A stretch of 64,000 nt of DNA, from assembly GCA_012103505.1 (NCBI GenBank), contig WLWP01000001.1:868001-932000 (forward strand). Reading direction: 5' to 3'. The notes below the pieces were generated by a model that had not been told where the DNA came from, made no database searches, and saw only the letters and a list, made by a program, of their open reading frames with translations. Source of the DNA: Pseudomonadales bacterium (GTDB lineage: Bacteria; Pseudomonadota; Gammaproteobacteria; Pseudomonadales; Azotimanducaceae). This document shows positions 1-9,146 of the stretch, one piece after another. A program made the translations under genes and the position numbers. Positions within the stretch are counted from its first letter, which is position 1; each line of letters begins with the position of its first letter.

Positions 1-483
1 GTGTTTGGCAGAAGGTGGTTCTACACTCAGCGTGAGTGGGCGCGAAGAAATTGTGAGCAGCGCACTGCGAGGCATCTCCTTGTCCCAAACCGTCGTTCGA
101 ATGATCGGCTGCTCGATCGACTGGTGTGTGTGCCAACAGTCGATATGGGTTGAGATGACTGTATCGTCCCCACCTTGGGCTTTTTGGCTAGGATCCTCGG
201 CAGGCACGCGCTGGAGGATCACGGGATTAGCCTTGCCACAGCGAATTTCGAACTGGAAGGGGGGTTGCGTTTGGTCGCTAGCAGGTCCGTGAGATCTGCC
301 AAGTATGGATAGCGACGGCACTATGATGTGCGTGTCCGGGACGTGATCCAGTGTAAATTCGAATTGCCATTGATCTTCACGAGGCTCACCATCAATTTTA
401 ACCGGCTGCCATTCTAGGCGCCCGTGGATGGCTAACGGATACGCAGGGATGTCTGGCGTTGATAGGCGCGTTATGAAGTTCAT
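1..483 (-). CDS. Unrecognised protein, N-terminal part (runs off window)
   Basis: An uninterrupted minus-strand frame begins at ATG 483 (MNFITRLSTPDIPAYPL) and runs 161 codons to the window edge without a stop, so the C-terminus is missing. The frame has protein-like content (many W, F, H, P; segments such as QPPFQFEIRCG and LLTISSRPLTLSVEPP) with no signal peptide or membrane segment, which suggests a cytoplasmic beta-rich protein. No family motif is recognisable in the visible part. The frame stays open upstream of the ATG, so an earlier non-ATG start is possible. It is divergent from the glutaredoxin-like gene, only about 50 bp away. Plus-strand frames over the same bases look like shadows. 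Confidence 0.6.
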   Translation of the reverse strand, partial: MNFITRLSTPDIPAYPLAIHGRLEWQPVKIDGEPREDQWQFEFTLDHVPDTHIIVPSLSILGRSHGPASDQTQPPFQFEIRCGKANPVILQRVPAEDPSQKAQGGDDTVISTHIDCWHTHQSIEQPIIRTTVWDKEMPRSALLTISSRPLTLSVEPPSAKH

Positions 484-535
484 GGTGTGATGGTAGCGAG
501 GTCCAACCAGAAAGAAAGTCTGAGTAGAGAAAAGA

Positions 536-826
536 ATGGGAATTGACGCGGAGAAAGAGGTCGGGGGCGAAAATGTCCCTGACGCGCCTCGGCTAATCTT
601 TTATACAACGGACGGTTGTAGCTTATGTGAAGTTGCCTTGGACCAGATTCTTGGTATGCCGCTGCTGGCTGGTTTACGAATGGAAGTCATCGACGTTGCC
701 TTGGATGACGATTTAGTGGCGCGCTACGGAGCGACCCTACCTGTACTTGTTTTCAGTGACCATGAACTGCACGCGCCTTTTGACGCCGCAAAAGTTGAGC
801 AGTGGATTTACGACTCAAGACTCTAG
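536..826 (+). CDS. Glutaredoxin-like (thioredoxin-fold) protein
   Basis: A 96-residue protein of the short glutaredoxin-like family (Pfam Glrx-like / DUF836). Its core is beta-strand LIFYTTDGCSLCE, with a CSLC redox motif at about residues 29-32, followed by VIDVALDDDLVARYGATLPVLVF. The cis-proline in TLPVLVF is the usual thioredoxin-fold feature. It is probably a cytoplasmic thiol-disulfide or electron-transfer protein; the substrate is unknown. A purine-rich stretch (gagtagagaaaag) directly precedes the ATG. Its 3' end converges on tatD, and the restored tatD reading frame overlaps its stop codon by about 12 bp. Confidence 0.8.
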   Translation: MGIDAEKEVGGENVPDAPRLIFYTTDGCSLCEVALDQILGMPLLAGLRMEVIDVALDDDLVARYGATLPVLVFSDHELHAPFDAAKVEQWIYDSRL

Positions 827-1632
827 TTGAAATAAACGCTCAGCGTTCGCCTGCGTAGCTGAGTTTAGATCTTCGCGGCTGTATGAGGTGTATGCGGCGA
901 TGGCGTCAATGACGAAAGGTAAGTGAGCTGGCTCACAGCGCCGCTTAAGCCGTGCTGGGAGATTGTTGTCGATGTGCCAATGCTCGCGTTCTGAGGTCGA
1001 AGGAATGGTGCATCTGTTTCGACCAGGAGTTGCTCAAGCGGAATGCGTGCGATGAGCCGACGTAGCTCTGTACCGCGTTTCTTGTCAGCAATCCAACCCG
1101 TGATGCCGATGAAATAACCAGCTGCGAGATAGCGTTCGAGCTCCTCCTCAGTGCCCGTAAAGCAATGGATGACGACCCCAGCGAGTTGTGCATTGGCCAA
1201 CCGATCTGCAACTTCACCACCACTTTCTCGATCATGTACAAAAAGGGGTTTCTGCAATTCGTGCGCGAGCTCTATTTGTGCATCAAAGCACCTGCGCTGA
1301 TTGGACTTGGTTGAGTAGTTTCTGTTGAAGTCGAGCCCAGTTTCACCGATCGCAGCAACGTTTGGCTTCCTGGCGATAGACCTTAGTTGCTCATACCAGT
1401 CTGCCTCTACCGAGTCAGCATCGTGTGGGTGGACTCCGGCGGTTGAACGACAAGTGGGCAAGTCATCGCGACCGGAGTCAGGTTTCCAGTCCGACAAGAC
1501 TCGACTAGTCGCGAGGTCGGTGGCAACGAAGATGCAGTGTGTAACCCCAACCGAGAATGCGCGCTCAAGTATGGCGGTTTCTTCTCCAGTGAACTGTCGG
1601 TTGGCGAAATTTACGCATATGTCAGTGGACAT
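815..1632 (-). CDS. tatD: TatD family 3'-5' DNase, C-terminus frameshifted
   Basis: A metal-dependent hydrolase of the TatD DNase family. It closely follows E. coli TatD from memory: CVNFANRQF at the N-terminus, STAGVHPHDAD, AIGETGLDFNRN, HCFTGTEEE, IGITGWIADKKRG and LLVETDAPFL (metal ligands His, Glu and Asp in these motifs). The open frame then runs into unrelated sequence and stops at 865. Near 990 the reading shifts. A second frame carries the expected family C-terminus (RRCEPAHLPFVIDAIAAY...ANAERLFQLES) and ends with TGA at 815-817. One missing base near 990-993 explains both halves; the restored length is about 272 residues, normal for the family. The start overlaps nothing and abuts slt, which lies immediately upstream on the same strand. 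Confidence 0.85.
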
Positions 1633-1634
1633 AC

Positions 1635-3638
1635 TTAGCGCTCGCGAACTTGGGCTTCAACTCTGCTGAGCATGGGCAGGGACATGCCTAAGCGGGCCGC
1701 GTAGACATGCCTGAATGCGAGGACATTTTTAACGTAGTTTCGCGTTTCACGAAATGGGATTAGCTCGATCCATATGTCGATTGGCAACCCAGACTGATCC
1801 TTGATCCAGCGATCAACACGATGTTCACCGGCGTTGTATGCTGCATAAGCCAAGGGGGTTTGACCGTCATAGCGATTAACTAGCCACGCAAGATGGTTGC
1901 TACCGAGATCAATGTTGATGCCTGCATCAAAAAGGCTACGTGTACCGGAAAACGTTCGTCCGTGTCGACGCGCCACTAATTTTGCCGTACTTGGCAGTAA
2001 CTGCATCAGACCATACGCGTCCGCGTGAGATCTCGCCTGATGGTTCATGGCGGATTCCTGGCGGGCCAATGCCACTAGCGTCGCCGCTGGTAGACCGCTG
2101 GTCAGTGCAGCTTGGCGAAACTGGGGTTCGAATCCGACAGGGAAGCGCAGATGTAGGTGATCGTGGGCGTTTGCTTCGTTTGCCGTCAATATGCCGAGGC
2201 TCAGAAGGCCGTGTTCATGTGCCAGTTCCGCGGCAAGGATCTGTTGCTGTGATGGTAGTCGTGTCAGCTCAGCGAACCACTCCCGTCGAGAATTTAGGTC
2301 ATCACCGATGGCTTTAAGTTCCAAGCTTCTTTGTAGAGCAGGTACACTGCGCATGCGATTGATGTTGAGTTGGCCGGTCTGGCTGACATGGGCGTTCATT
2401 GTGCCCGGGATACCCAATCGCTGAGCCGCAAGAAAACCATAATATTGGCGTTGCTCTGCGAGCGCTCGATAGGTCAACTTAGCGCGTTCGTTGTCTGGGT
2501 TGGTTGCCTGTAGAGCGCGGGCGAGCCAATACTGCCAGCGGGGTTCTTGTCGCAACGTCAATGGCAGGCGATCAATCCAGTCGACGACTTCAGGCCAGTT
2601 TTGGTTCTTCACCGCATAGTCTGCGAATTCTACGAACCGAGCGGCATCCTTAAACTGAGTTCTTTGGACATGGGGTGGGAACTGACCTTCCTTCGCGATC
2701 CCAATTGCGACTTCGAGATCGAGGGCTGCTTGTTCAGCAGGTGACCAGTAATCCCAGCTTCGATAGGTCTGCCAGGCTTTGGCGGCTTTCTCCGGGCTTC
2801 GGCGCAGGAGTCGAGATAGGCCGTGAGCAATAACAGTCTTATAGCGATCCGTGCGATGCATAAAGTTCGCAGTTCGAGAGATTCGGGTTGGTGAAACGTG
2901 AGCCTGATAGAAAGCTTCTGCCGTAGCTCGCGGCGAAGGCAGGTTAGCTTTCGCGTCTTGGGAAAAGTAGCGTTGGAGATAGCGCGCTAAGGTTACCTCA
3001 TTGTGCTGCAAGGCTAGATTCAGTCTGCGCCACACAATGCTGTCATTGAAATACTCAGAGGATTGCCATACATCGAAAAGCGGGTCACAAGCCTTTGGCT
3101 GTGAGTCGTGTTTGATCCAGGCATCGGCAGTTGCAGCGAGGGCATTCTCTTTCTCGCCGGTACCGTACAAGGCACGCAAGTAGTAACAGTTTAGCTCAGC
3201 ATCGCCGTTACCAGGGTAGTACTGCAGAAGGGTTTGCCACTGCCTGTTGCGACCAAGGTTTTTTAGCCAGCGTGCCCGCAAGATCTTGCTCGCGGGTATG
3301 TCACCGTGCTCATCTAGAAAGGTTGTGACAGACTTGGGGCTAACAGAGCTAACGCGTCCGCGTAAATAATGGTAATCAAGATAAGGGCTTAGGATGTAGT
3401 CTTTAAGTTGTTTCTTGGCAGCAGATAGCGATGATGATTGTCCGGCACGGAGCTTTGCGACGGTTTGTTTGTAGATTTTGCGCTGTTCATAGTGCGCATC
3501 TTCAGCAACCGCGTGGATCGAGCTCCCGCATAGAATAGCGGCAAGGAAGAAGCAGGGTGTGCGGACCCAGTGGTTTGGCAATTGAGAACCGAAGTGCAAG
3601 TTATTCGGGTTTACCGACTCGAACTGCGAGGACATCAC
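1635..3638 (-). CDS. slt: Soluble lytic murein transglycosylase
   Basis: A periplasmic lytic transglycosylase of the Slt70 type, which cleaves peptidoglycan between MurNAc and GlcNAc to give 1,6-anhydroMurNAc ends. The long alpha-helical repeat region (about residues 50-450) corresponds to the U-domain superhelix. The C-terminal SLT domain begins near residue 510, with ALARQES giving catalytic Glu at about 528, then AYGLMQLLPSTA and AYAAYNAGEHRV. An N-terminal hydrophobic segment (TPCFFLAAILCGSSIHAVA) is a signal peptide. The open frame begins at 3638 inside the upstream uspA-like gene. TTG codons at about residues 14 and 20 leave a more typical signal peptide and are plausible real starts. 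It is followed by tatD two bases downstream of its stop. Confidence 0.9.
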   Translation of the reverse strand: MMSSQFESVNPNNLHFGSQLPNHWVRTPCFFLAAILCGSSIHAVAEDAHYEQRKIYKQTVAKLRAGQSSSLSAAKKQLKDYILSPYLDYHYLRGRVSSVSPKSVTTFLDEHGDIPASKILRARWLKNLGRNRQWQTLLQYYPGNGDAELNCYYLRALYGTGEKENALAATADAWIKHDSQPKACDPLFDVWQSSEYFNDSIVWRRLNLALQHNEVTLARYLQRYFSQDAKANLPSPRATAEAFYQAHVSPTRISRTANFMHRTDRYKTVIAHGLSRLLRRSPEKAAKAWQTYRSWDYWSPAEQAALDLEVAIGIAKEGQFPPHVQRTQFKDAARFVEFADYAVKNQNWPEVVDWIDRLPLTLRQEPRWQYWLARALQATNPDNERAKLTYRALAEQRQYYGFLAAQRLGIPGTMNAHVSQTGQLNINRMRSVPALQRSLELKAIGDDLNSRREWFAELTRLPSQQQILAAELAHEHGLLSLGILTANEANAHDHLHLRFPVGFEPQFRQAALTSGLPAATLVALARQESAMNHQARSHADAYGLMQLLPSTAKLVARRHGRTFSGTRSLFDAGINIDLGSNHLAWLVNRYDGQTPLAYAAYNAGEHRVDRWIKDQSGLPIDIWIELIPFRETRNYVKNVLAFRHVYAARLGMSLPMLSRVEAQVRER

Positions 3639-4041
3639 AGCTTGCGCCGTGGAGAACGCCGTTAGCTGTGGAACCTAGTAAGAGAGCGAGACCGTGCCGA
3701 CCATGGCTGCCGACTACGATCAGGTCTGCGCCTTCCTCGTCCGCAACACGATGAATTTCACTCTCAGGACGCCCGAAGATGAGATGCTGCTTTGTTTGAT
3801 CGATTTCCAAGCGTGCACCAAAATCTTTCATGTGGGATTTGGCTTGGTCTTGGATCTGTTCCTGAACGGCTGATAGATCCATAGGCACATCACCACCGTA
3901 GGCGAGGCTCAATGGTTCTATGACGTGAACTAGATGTAGATCAGCTTCGAAAAATCGTGCCAGCGTAACCGCGCGGTCTGCTACTGCATTGGATTCTTCG
4001 GTGAGATCAACTGCTAACATGATTTTTTTATAGTCTGCCAT
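3601..4041 (-). CDS. Universal stress protein, UspA family
   Basis: A 146-residue single-domain Usp protein: KIMLAVDLTEES at the N-terminus, AVTLARFFEADLHLVHVIEP, and near the C-terminus VVGSHGRHG...LLGSTANGVLH, which matches the G-2x-G-9x-G-S/T nucleotide-binding signature of ATP-binding Usp proteins. The role is probably stress resilience in the cytoplasm; a specific partner cannot be deduced. The stop codon lies inside the open frame of slt, so the two genes are probably cotranscribed and may be translationally coupled. It is divergent from the membrane-anchored gene at 4109. Confidence 0.9.
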   Translation of the reverse strand: MADYKKIMLAVDLTEESNAVADRAVTLARFFEADLHLVHVIEPLSLAYGGDVPMDLSAVQEQIQDQAKSHMKDFGARLEIDQTKQHLIFGRPESEIHRVADEEGADLIVVGSHGRHGLALLLGSTANGVLHGASCDVLAVRVGKPE

Positions 4042-4108
4042 ATTGCTCTCCGACCTCTATTGGCGCGACCATACAACGAGTTGAGTTCGCCCACAAGCAG
4101 GTAGTGAT

Positions 4109-4666
4109 ATGGGTTGGTTGATTGCAGTTTTTGTTGTTGCGATGGTCGTTGGTCCCATCATGTATTTGAAGCCTTCCGAAAAGGACAAACGCTTGAGCGC
4201 CTTACGGCTTGCTGCTCGAAACGCAGGACTGACGGTCAAACTTGCCGCTATCCCACGCCTGGATCCTGAGGCGTCAGATCGAGTATCTGCTGGTGGTGAG
4301 CTCAAGCAGCCCGAGTTGAGTTGTGCTGCCTACCAACTTAATTTTGATACGGAGGTCGACGTTAGTGTTGACGTAAGGCTGTTACGAATACCTAAAAATC
4401 CAACTATCCCTGTCACTGAAGCATTTTCGGGTTGGATGGTCGATCCCGGTAGTACAGAAGGTTGGCAATCGATAGCTCCCAAAGTAAAAACCGTGCTCAA
4501 TCAAATCTCAGCCGGTGCGCCGGACTTCTGTATAGCGTTGGCTGTGGACGCGCGTTTCCTATCTTGTTATTGGCTCGAACGAGCGCCTGCAGATGGTCCA
4601 CAGATAGCAGAGCTGCGTGATTTTTTACGGGATGCCCAACGCCAGGTATTGATGGCGATCGGATAG
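4109..4666 (+). CDS. Conserved membrane-anchored protein of unknown function
   Basis: A 185-residue protein with one N-terminal transmembrane segment (GWLIAVFVVAMVVGPIMYL) followed by a soluble domain: KDKRLSALRLAARNAGLTVKL, then a stretch containing RVSAGGELKQPEL and CAAYQLNF. The pattern resembles short preprotein-sized conserved proteins of Pseudomonas relatives that I know only as hypothetical. No catalytic motif is visible. A weak Shine-Dalgarno (aggtag) precedes ATG 4109. It sits between a divergent uspA-like gene and topA, separated from topA by that gene's own promoter, so it is probably monocistronic. Confidence 0.65.
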   Translation: MGWLIAVFVVAMVVGPIMYLKPSEKDKRLSALRLAARNAGLTVKLAAIPRLDPEASDRVSAGGELKQPELSCAAYQLNFDTEVDVSVDVRLLRIPKNPTIPVTEAFSGWMVDPGSTEGWQSIAPKVKTVLNQISAGAPDFCIALAVDARFLSCYWLERAPADGPQIAELRDFLRDAQRQVLMAIG

Positions 4667-4705
4667 ATTGTCCGGACGAAAATCTCAAAAATCTTGCAAC
4701 AATTC

Positions 4706-4734
4706 TTGACAGGCTGATACGCCGCGCCTATAAA
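4706..4734 (+). promoter_or_regulatory. sigma-70 promoter of topA
   Basis: A perfect -35 hexamer TTGACA (4706-4711), a 17-bp spacer and TATAAA (4729-4734) lie about 105 bp upstream of the topA start. The sequence after the -10 (ccgcgc) is GC-rich, as in discriminators that respond to supercoiling or stringent control. That fits a topoisomerase I gene, but the regulatory reading is inference. Confidence 0.8.
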
Positions 4735-4837
4735 CCGCGCAAATTGTTCTCACGATCCACCCAGGGAAAGTTGGTTTTGGGTGGTTCGAAAAGAGAAACT
4801 TAATGGCATCCTGATACACAGACTTACTAGGAGATCT

Positions 4838-7537
4838 ATGGCCCGATCACTGGTCATTGTCGAATCACCCGCCAAAGCGCGGACGATAAATCGTTACCTT
4901 GGTAAGGAATTTATTGTTAAGTCTAGTGTTGGTCATATCCGCGACCTACCTGTAGGCAGCAAGCCCGCAGACCCAAAAGCTCGCGCAAAAGAAGCGGCGA
5001 AAACTAAAGCCCTAACGCCCGCGAAACGCGAAGCTTATAAAAAGAAGCGCGCTCGTGATCAACTCGTGCGACGTATGGGGGTGAATCCTGACAAGCATTG
5101 GGAGGCGACCTACGAGATTCTTCCCGGCAAAGAAAAAGTTGTCACCGAACTCAGCAAGCTGGCCGAGAATGCAGAGACCATCTATTTAGCAACTGACTTA
5201 GATCGTGAAGGTGAAGCAATCGCATGGCACCTTCAAGAGACTATAGGTGGTGACCCTGATCGCTATCGAAGGGTCGTATTCAACGAAATAACTCGTAAGG
5301 CGATACAAGAAGCGTTCGCTGAACCGGGTGAAGTTGACATGGACCAAGTTCATGCGCAGCAAGCGCGACGATTTCTAGATCGAGTCGTCGGTTTTGAACT
5401 ATCGCCTTTGCTCTGGGCGAAAGTAGCACGCGGTTTATCGGCCGGGCGGGTTCAAAGCGTTGCAGTACGGCTGATTGTAGAACGTGAACGTGAAATTCGG
5501 GCATTCATCCCAGAAGAATATTGGGAGGCATTTGCCGATCTCAAACGTGGTGAAGGTACCGAGGACATTCGCTTCCAGGTTGTACGAGCGGATGGCGAGA
5601 ATTTCAGACCAAACTCGGAAGAAGAGACAAATGCGGCGCTCGCGACGCTGCGCGAATCTGACTTTAAGGTCATCAAGCGCGAAGATCGCCCAACTCGCAG
5701 CAAACCGTCCGCGCCCTATATAACGTCCACATTGCAACAGGCAGCGAGTACGCGCCTATCGTTTTCAGTTCGAAAGACTATGACCATGGCCCAGCGACTC
5801 TACGAAGCGGGCTACATCACCTACATGCGCACAGACTCAACCAATCTGAGTGCGGAAGCCATTGCTTCAGCGCGAGAGCACATCACAAGTCAGTATGGCG
5901 ATGATTACTTGCCAGAAGAGCCTCGTACATATGTGGCGAAGAAAGATGCACAAGAAGCGCACGAAGCCATCCGGCCGAGTAATGTCGGGACCAAACCTGA
6001 ACATCTCACCGGTGTGGATGAGGATGCGGTTCGCTTGTATGACTTAATCTGGCGCCAATTTCTCGCCTGTCAGATGACTGACGCCAGATACCTAAGCTCG
6101 TCTATTACGGTTGGTGCGGACAAGTATGAGTTGCGCGTACGTGGTCGAATTATGCAATTTGATGGACACACGCGCGTACAGCCACCAGCATCCCGCAAAG
6201 AGGAAGATGTTCCTCTACCTGATATGGCTGAGGGTGAACTGCTTAAGTTATCTGACTTGGAAGGCGTGCAGCACTTTACTAAGCCGCCGCCCAGATTCGG
6301 AGAAGCAAGCCTCGTCCGAGAGCTTGAGAAATTGGGTATTGGACGGCCATCAACCTACGCGGCGATTATCTCCACGATTCAAGACCGCGGTTATGTGACA
6401 CTGACCAATCGTCGCTTCTATGCTGAAAAAATTGGTGAGCTTGTCACTGACCGGCTGACCGAGAATTTTAGCGATCTCATGGATTATGGCTTCACGGCCT
6501 CTATGGAAGCTCAACTCGACGAGATTGCCGAAGGTCAGACCAAGTGGAATGGTGTCCTCGATTCGTTCTATGGAGACTTTTCCGAAAAGCTAGAGCATGC
6601 CCGAGACAAAGATGACGGCATGCGCACTAACGAGCCTACCGACACGGATGTCCCATGCGGGACTTGTGGCAGGCATCTGCAGGTTCGCACAGGTTCAACC
6701 GGAGTCTTTCTTGGGTGTTCTGGCTATGGGCTAAAACCGAAGGAACGCTGCACCTCCACGGTAAATCTTATCCCTGGTGAAGAAGCGGTTGATCTAGACG
6801 CCGACGAAGAGGGTGAATCCAAGATTCTTCGTGCGATGCGCAACTGTCCAAAATGCGATGCGAACATGTTGAGCTATTTGGTCGATGAAGGTCATAAGTT
6901 GCACATTTGTGGCAACAATCCCGATTGCGGTGGTTTTGAGATTGAAGAAGGTCAATTCAAAATCAAAGGCTACGACGGGCCGTTACTTGAATGCGATAAG
7001 TGCGGTGCTGAGATGCAATTGAAATCTGGTAGGTTCGGTAAATATTTCGGCTGCATGGAATGCAAGAACACCCGCAAGCTGCTTCGGAGTGGTGAGCCCG
7101 CACCGCCCAAGGCTGATCCGGTCCCGATGCCAGAACTTCTATGCCAGAAAGTCGAAGACCACTATTTGTTGCGCGACGGCGCGTCTGGAATATTTCTTGC
7201 CGCGAGTCAATTTCCAAAACACCGCGAAACACGTGCGCCGAAGGTGGTGGAGTTGAAACCTCACGCCAACGAGTTAGATCCCAAATTTACCTACCTACTG
7301 AACGCGCCAGAAGCTGATCCTGACGGTAACCCTGCAATAATTCGGTTTGCTCGGAAAACCAAAGAGCAGTACGTGCAGTCCGAGATCGATGGTAAGGCAA
7401 CCGGTTGGAAGGCGTTTTATAACGACGGCAAGTGGGTAGAGCAGATGCCTCCGCCTAAGAAAGCCTCAGCGAAGAAGTCGAAGAAGTCGAAGAGTAAGAC
7501 CGCCAAAAATAAGGCAAAAAAAACCGAGAGCAATTAG
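4838..7537 (+). CDS. topA: DNA topoisomerase I
   Basis: A type IA topoisomerase that relaxes negative supercoils. The Toprim domain starts at the N-terminus ([12 protein letters not shown]; the [13 protein letters not shown] motif holds the metal-binding acidic residues). The catalytic tyrosine is at about residue 329 in [10 protein letters not shown]. The C-terminus has three zinc-ribbon-like repeats with paired cysteines (CGTCGRHL..., CPKCDANM...[17 protein letters not shown]...FGCMECK), then a Lys/Ala-rich basic tail. The frame is open to 4781, but ATG 4838 is chosen because aggaga lies just upstream and [14 protein letters not shown] is the family N-terminus. It has 899 residues, close to the usual 865-900. 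The hairpin covering its stop codon belongs to lexA. Confidence 0.97.
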   Translation: MARSLVIVESPAKARTINRYLGKEFIVKSSVGHIRDLPVGSKPADPKARAKEAAKTKALTPAKREAYKKKRARDQLVRRMGVNPDKHWEATYEILPGKEKVVTELSKLAENAETIYLATDLDREGEAIAWHLQETIGGDPDRYRRVVFNEITRKAIQEAFAEPGEVDMDQVHAQQARRFLDRVVGFELSPLLWAKVARGLSAGRVQSVAVRLIVEREREIRAFIPEEYWEAFADLKRGEGTEDIRFQVVRADGENFRPNSEEETNAALATLRESDFKVIKREDRPTRSKPSAPYITSTLQQAASTRLSFSVRKTMTMAQRLYEAGYITYMRTDSTNLSAEAIASAREHITSQYGDDYLPEEPRTYVAKKDAQEAHEAIRPSNVGTKPEHLTGVDEDAVRLYDLIWRQFLACQMTDARYLSSSITVGADKYELRVRGRIMQFDGHTRVQPPASRKEEDVPLPDMAEGELLKLSDLEGVQHFTKPPPRFGEASLVRELEKLGIGRPSTYAAIISTIQDRGYVTLTNRRFYAEKIGELVTDRLTENFSDLMDYGFTASMEAQLDEIAEGQTKWNGVLDSFYGDFSEKLEHARDKDDGMRTNEPTDTDVPCGTCGRHLQVRTGSTGVFLGCSGYGLKPKERCTSTVNLIPGEEAVDLDADEEGESKILRAMRNCPKCDANMLSYLVDEGHKLHICGNNPDCGGFEIEEGQFKIKGYDGPLLECDKCGAEMQLKSGRFGKYFGCMECKNTRKLLRSGEPAPPKADPVPMPELLCQKVEDHYLLRDGASGIFLAASQFPKHRETRAPKVVELKPHANELDPKFTYLLNAPEADPDGNPAIIRFARKTKEQYVQSEIDGKATGWKAFYNDGKWVEQMPPPKKASAKKSKKSKSKTAKNKAKKTESN

Positions 7538-7546
7538 GGCTCTCGG
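7516..7546 (-). terminator. Rho-independent terminator of lexA
   Basis: On the minus strand an 8-bp perfect stem (CCGAGAGC / GCTCTCGG, loop of 7) is followed by eight T residues (A8 on the plus strand at 7516-7523). It starts about 25 bp after the lexA stop and lies inside the last codons and stop of topA, so the two convergent genes share these bases. For topA transcripts the hairpin lacks a downstream T-tract. Confidence 0.8.
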
Positions 7547-7570
7547 TCGCTCACGCGAATTTTTGACTGG

Positions 7571-8182
7571 TCAGATCTGTTGTCGGATAACGCCGACTGA
7601 CAATCCCTCGATGGCAAAGGCTTGAGTTGCTAGGTCCACCTTGATTGGCTCGTAGGCTTCATTTTCTGGCAGAAGCAGAACTTGATTGCGGCTGCGGGTC
7701 CTTTGAAACCTTTTTACAGTGACCTCGTCCTCGATCCTTGCAACCACGATTTGACCGTTTGTTGCCTGTTGGGTTTTGTGGACAGCCAACAGGTCACCAT
7801 CGAAAATGCCTGCATCGATCATGCTGTCGCCACGAACCCTAAGTAGATAATCAGCTCGAGGTTGGAAAAAACCAGCGGGCAGGTCGACGCGATCCTCGAT
7901 GTTCTCTTCCGCTAAAATAGGATTACCAGCAGCTACTCGACCTATCAGAGGTAGGCCACGCTCGGCATTTTCTGGCAGGCGGATCCCCCTTGAAGTGCCG
8001 GGAATCATCTCAATAGCCCCTTTGCGGGCTAATGCCTTTAGATGTTCTTCTGCAGCATTCGGTGAGCGAAAGCCCAGCTCTTGGGCAATGTCTGCCCGGG
8101 TCGGTGGGTAGCCTGTGTCGCTAATGTACTGTCGAATCAGCTCTAGAATCTCAGCCTGGCGAGCGGTCAGATTGGCTTGCAT
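7571..8182 (-). CDS. lexA: LexA repressor of the SOS response
   Basis: A 203-residue LexA. The winged-helix DNA-binding domain is at 1-70 ([33 protein letters not shown]). The self-cleavage bond is Ala85-Gly86 in GRVAAGNP. The S24 catalytic domain has Ser120 in [10 protein letters not shown] and Lys157 in [10 protein letters not shown]. coli has A84-G85, S119 and K156. The frame extends to 8443, but ATG 8182 gives the family N-terminus and lies just downstream of two SOS boxes. These boxes indicate autorepression, with induction when RecA filaments trigger cleavage. A good terminator lies beyond the stop. The neighbour order topA-lexA matches Pseudomonas. Confidence 0.96.
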   Translation of the reverse strand: MQANLTARQAEILELIRQYISDTGYPPTRADIAQELGFRSPNAAEEHLKALARKGAIEMIPGTSRGIRLPENAERGLPLIGRVAAGNPILAEENIEDRVDLPAGFFQPRADYLLRVRGDSMIDAGIFDGDLLAVHKTQQATNGQIVVARIEDEVTVKRFQRTRSRNQVLLLPENEAYEPIKVDLATQAFAIEGLSVGVIRQQI

Positions 8183-8194
8183 CGGGTAAACGTC

Positions 8195-8210
8195 CTGTTT
8201 TTTTATACAG
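8195..8210 (-). promoter_or_regulatory. SOS box 1 (LexA operator)
   Basis: CTG-N10-CAG with a T-rich centre, in the consensus arrangement for gammaproteobacterial LexA, 13 bp upstream of the lexA start. With the second box it would give autoregulation of lexA. Confidence 0.85.
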
Positions 8211-8214
8211 TAAA

Positions 8215-8230
8215 CTGTGAGTTTATACAG
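8215..8230 (-). promoter_or_regulatory. SOS box 2 (LexA operator)
   Basis: A second CTG-N10-CAG, 20 bp from the first (centre to centre), the same twin-operator layout as E. coli lexA. A degenerate third copy (GTG-N10-CAG, 8235-8250) follows. The boxes lie between lexA and the divergent LolA-like gene, so LexA may also affect that gene. Confidence 0.8.
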
Positions 8231-8303
8231 TTTGGTGTATGTTTGCACAGTGTTTTTTTCTACCGTAGTATCCGCCGCCACGCCAAACGTCGTGTTTGCA
8301 ATC

Positions 8304-9146
8304 GTGTTGAATTTGATTAGGCCTGTGCTGGCACTCATCCTGCTGGTACCTGTCACGACAGTTTCGAACCCATCCTCGGACTCAGCAGGGGACTTTGCCG
8401 CGAAGATTCGTAGCGGCACTCTCGCGCCTGAAGAACGAGGCAAACTTTTGTTCGATGAAGTTGACCGACGTAATAGCGGTTATGTCGATATGCAAGTTGG
8501 CCTAAAAATGATCCTTGTAAGCCCAAAAGGCTCTCGGACTGAACGTTCCCTTCGAATTCAACAGCTAGAAAGTGACACCGATGGTGACAAGGTGCTGGTG
8601 GTATTCGATATCCCAGCGTCGATACGTGGCACAGCTTTGCTCAGCCATGCGCATTTGGATCGTGACGATGACCAGTGGCTGTATCTACCTGCACTAAAGC
8701 GAACCAAGAAGATTGCCTCACGTAACAAGACCGGACCGTTTGTCGGCAGTGAATTTGCGTTCGAAGATTTGGCACCCCAGGAAGTTGAAAAGTATGACTA
8801 TGCCTATGTCGGCGAAGAGACCATTGGCCAGCAGCCTTGTTTTGTAGTCGATCGATTTCCTAAGGATCGTTACTCAGGTTATACGAGGCAAAGAGTTTGG
8901 CTCGATCAAGAGCACTTGCGCACGTTACGTATCGATTTTTTTGATCGGGGTGAGAATAACTCTAAGCAATTGCTCGTCTCAGATTACGAGGTCTATCAAG
9001 GTCAGTTTTGGAAACCAGCTTTCATGCAAATGAAGAATCTCCGTACGCACAAGAGTACTGAGCTGTACTGGCAGGATTACGACTTCCAACTTGGCTTTGA
9101 CGAAGGTCGAGATTTCAGTGTGAATAGTCTTCGTCGTGCGCGATGA
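8304..9146 (+). CDS. Outer membrane lipoprotein-sorting (LolA-like) protein
   Basis: A periplasmic protein of the LolA-like family (COG2834 type) that usually accompanies RND/MMPL-type exporters. After a signal peptide ([20 protein letters not shown]) comes the typical fold: DVDRR-like helix ([16 protein letters not shown]), [57 protein letters not shown] and [10 protein letters not shown]. These proteins are thought to bind lipid or hydrophobic cargo. The frame is open from 8217, but that GTG lies on top of an SOS box; GTG 8292 or 8304 fits the signal peptide better, and none has a clear ribosome site. It is transcribed away from lexA and overlaps the next gene by 11 bp. Confidence 0.75.
   Translation: MLNLIRPVLALILLVPVTTVSNPSSDSAGDFAAKIRSGTLAPEERGKLLFDEVDRRNSGYVDMQVGLKMILVSPKGSRTERSLRIQQLESDTDGDKVLVVFDIPASIRGTALLSHAHLDRDDDQWLYLPALKRTKKIASRNKTGPFVGSEFAFEDLAPQEVEKYDYAYVGEETIGQQPCFVVDRFPKDRYSGYTRQRVWLDQEHLRTLRIDFFDRGENNSKQLLVSDYEVYQGQFWKPAFMQMKNLRTHKSTELYWQDYDFQLGFDEGRDFSVNSLRRAR

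Noticed and set aside
5..292. 95-residue plus-strand frame over the first gene
   Set aside because: Opposite-strand frame to a longer, more protein-like minus-strand frame that runs off the window.
8217..8303. N-terminal extension of the LolA-like gene from GTG 8217
   Set aside because: This start lies within an SOS box, and the added residues do not form a signal peptide as good as that from 8292 or 8304.
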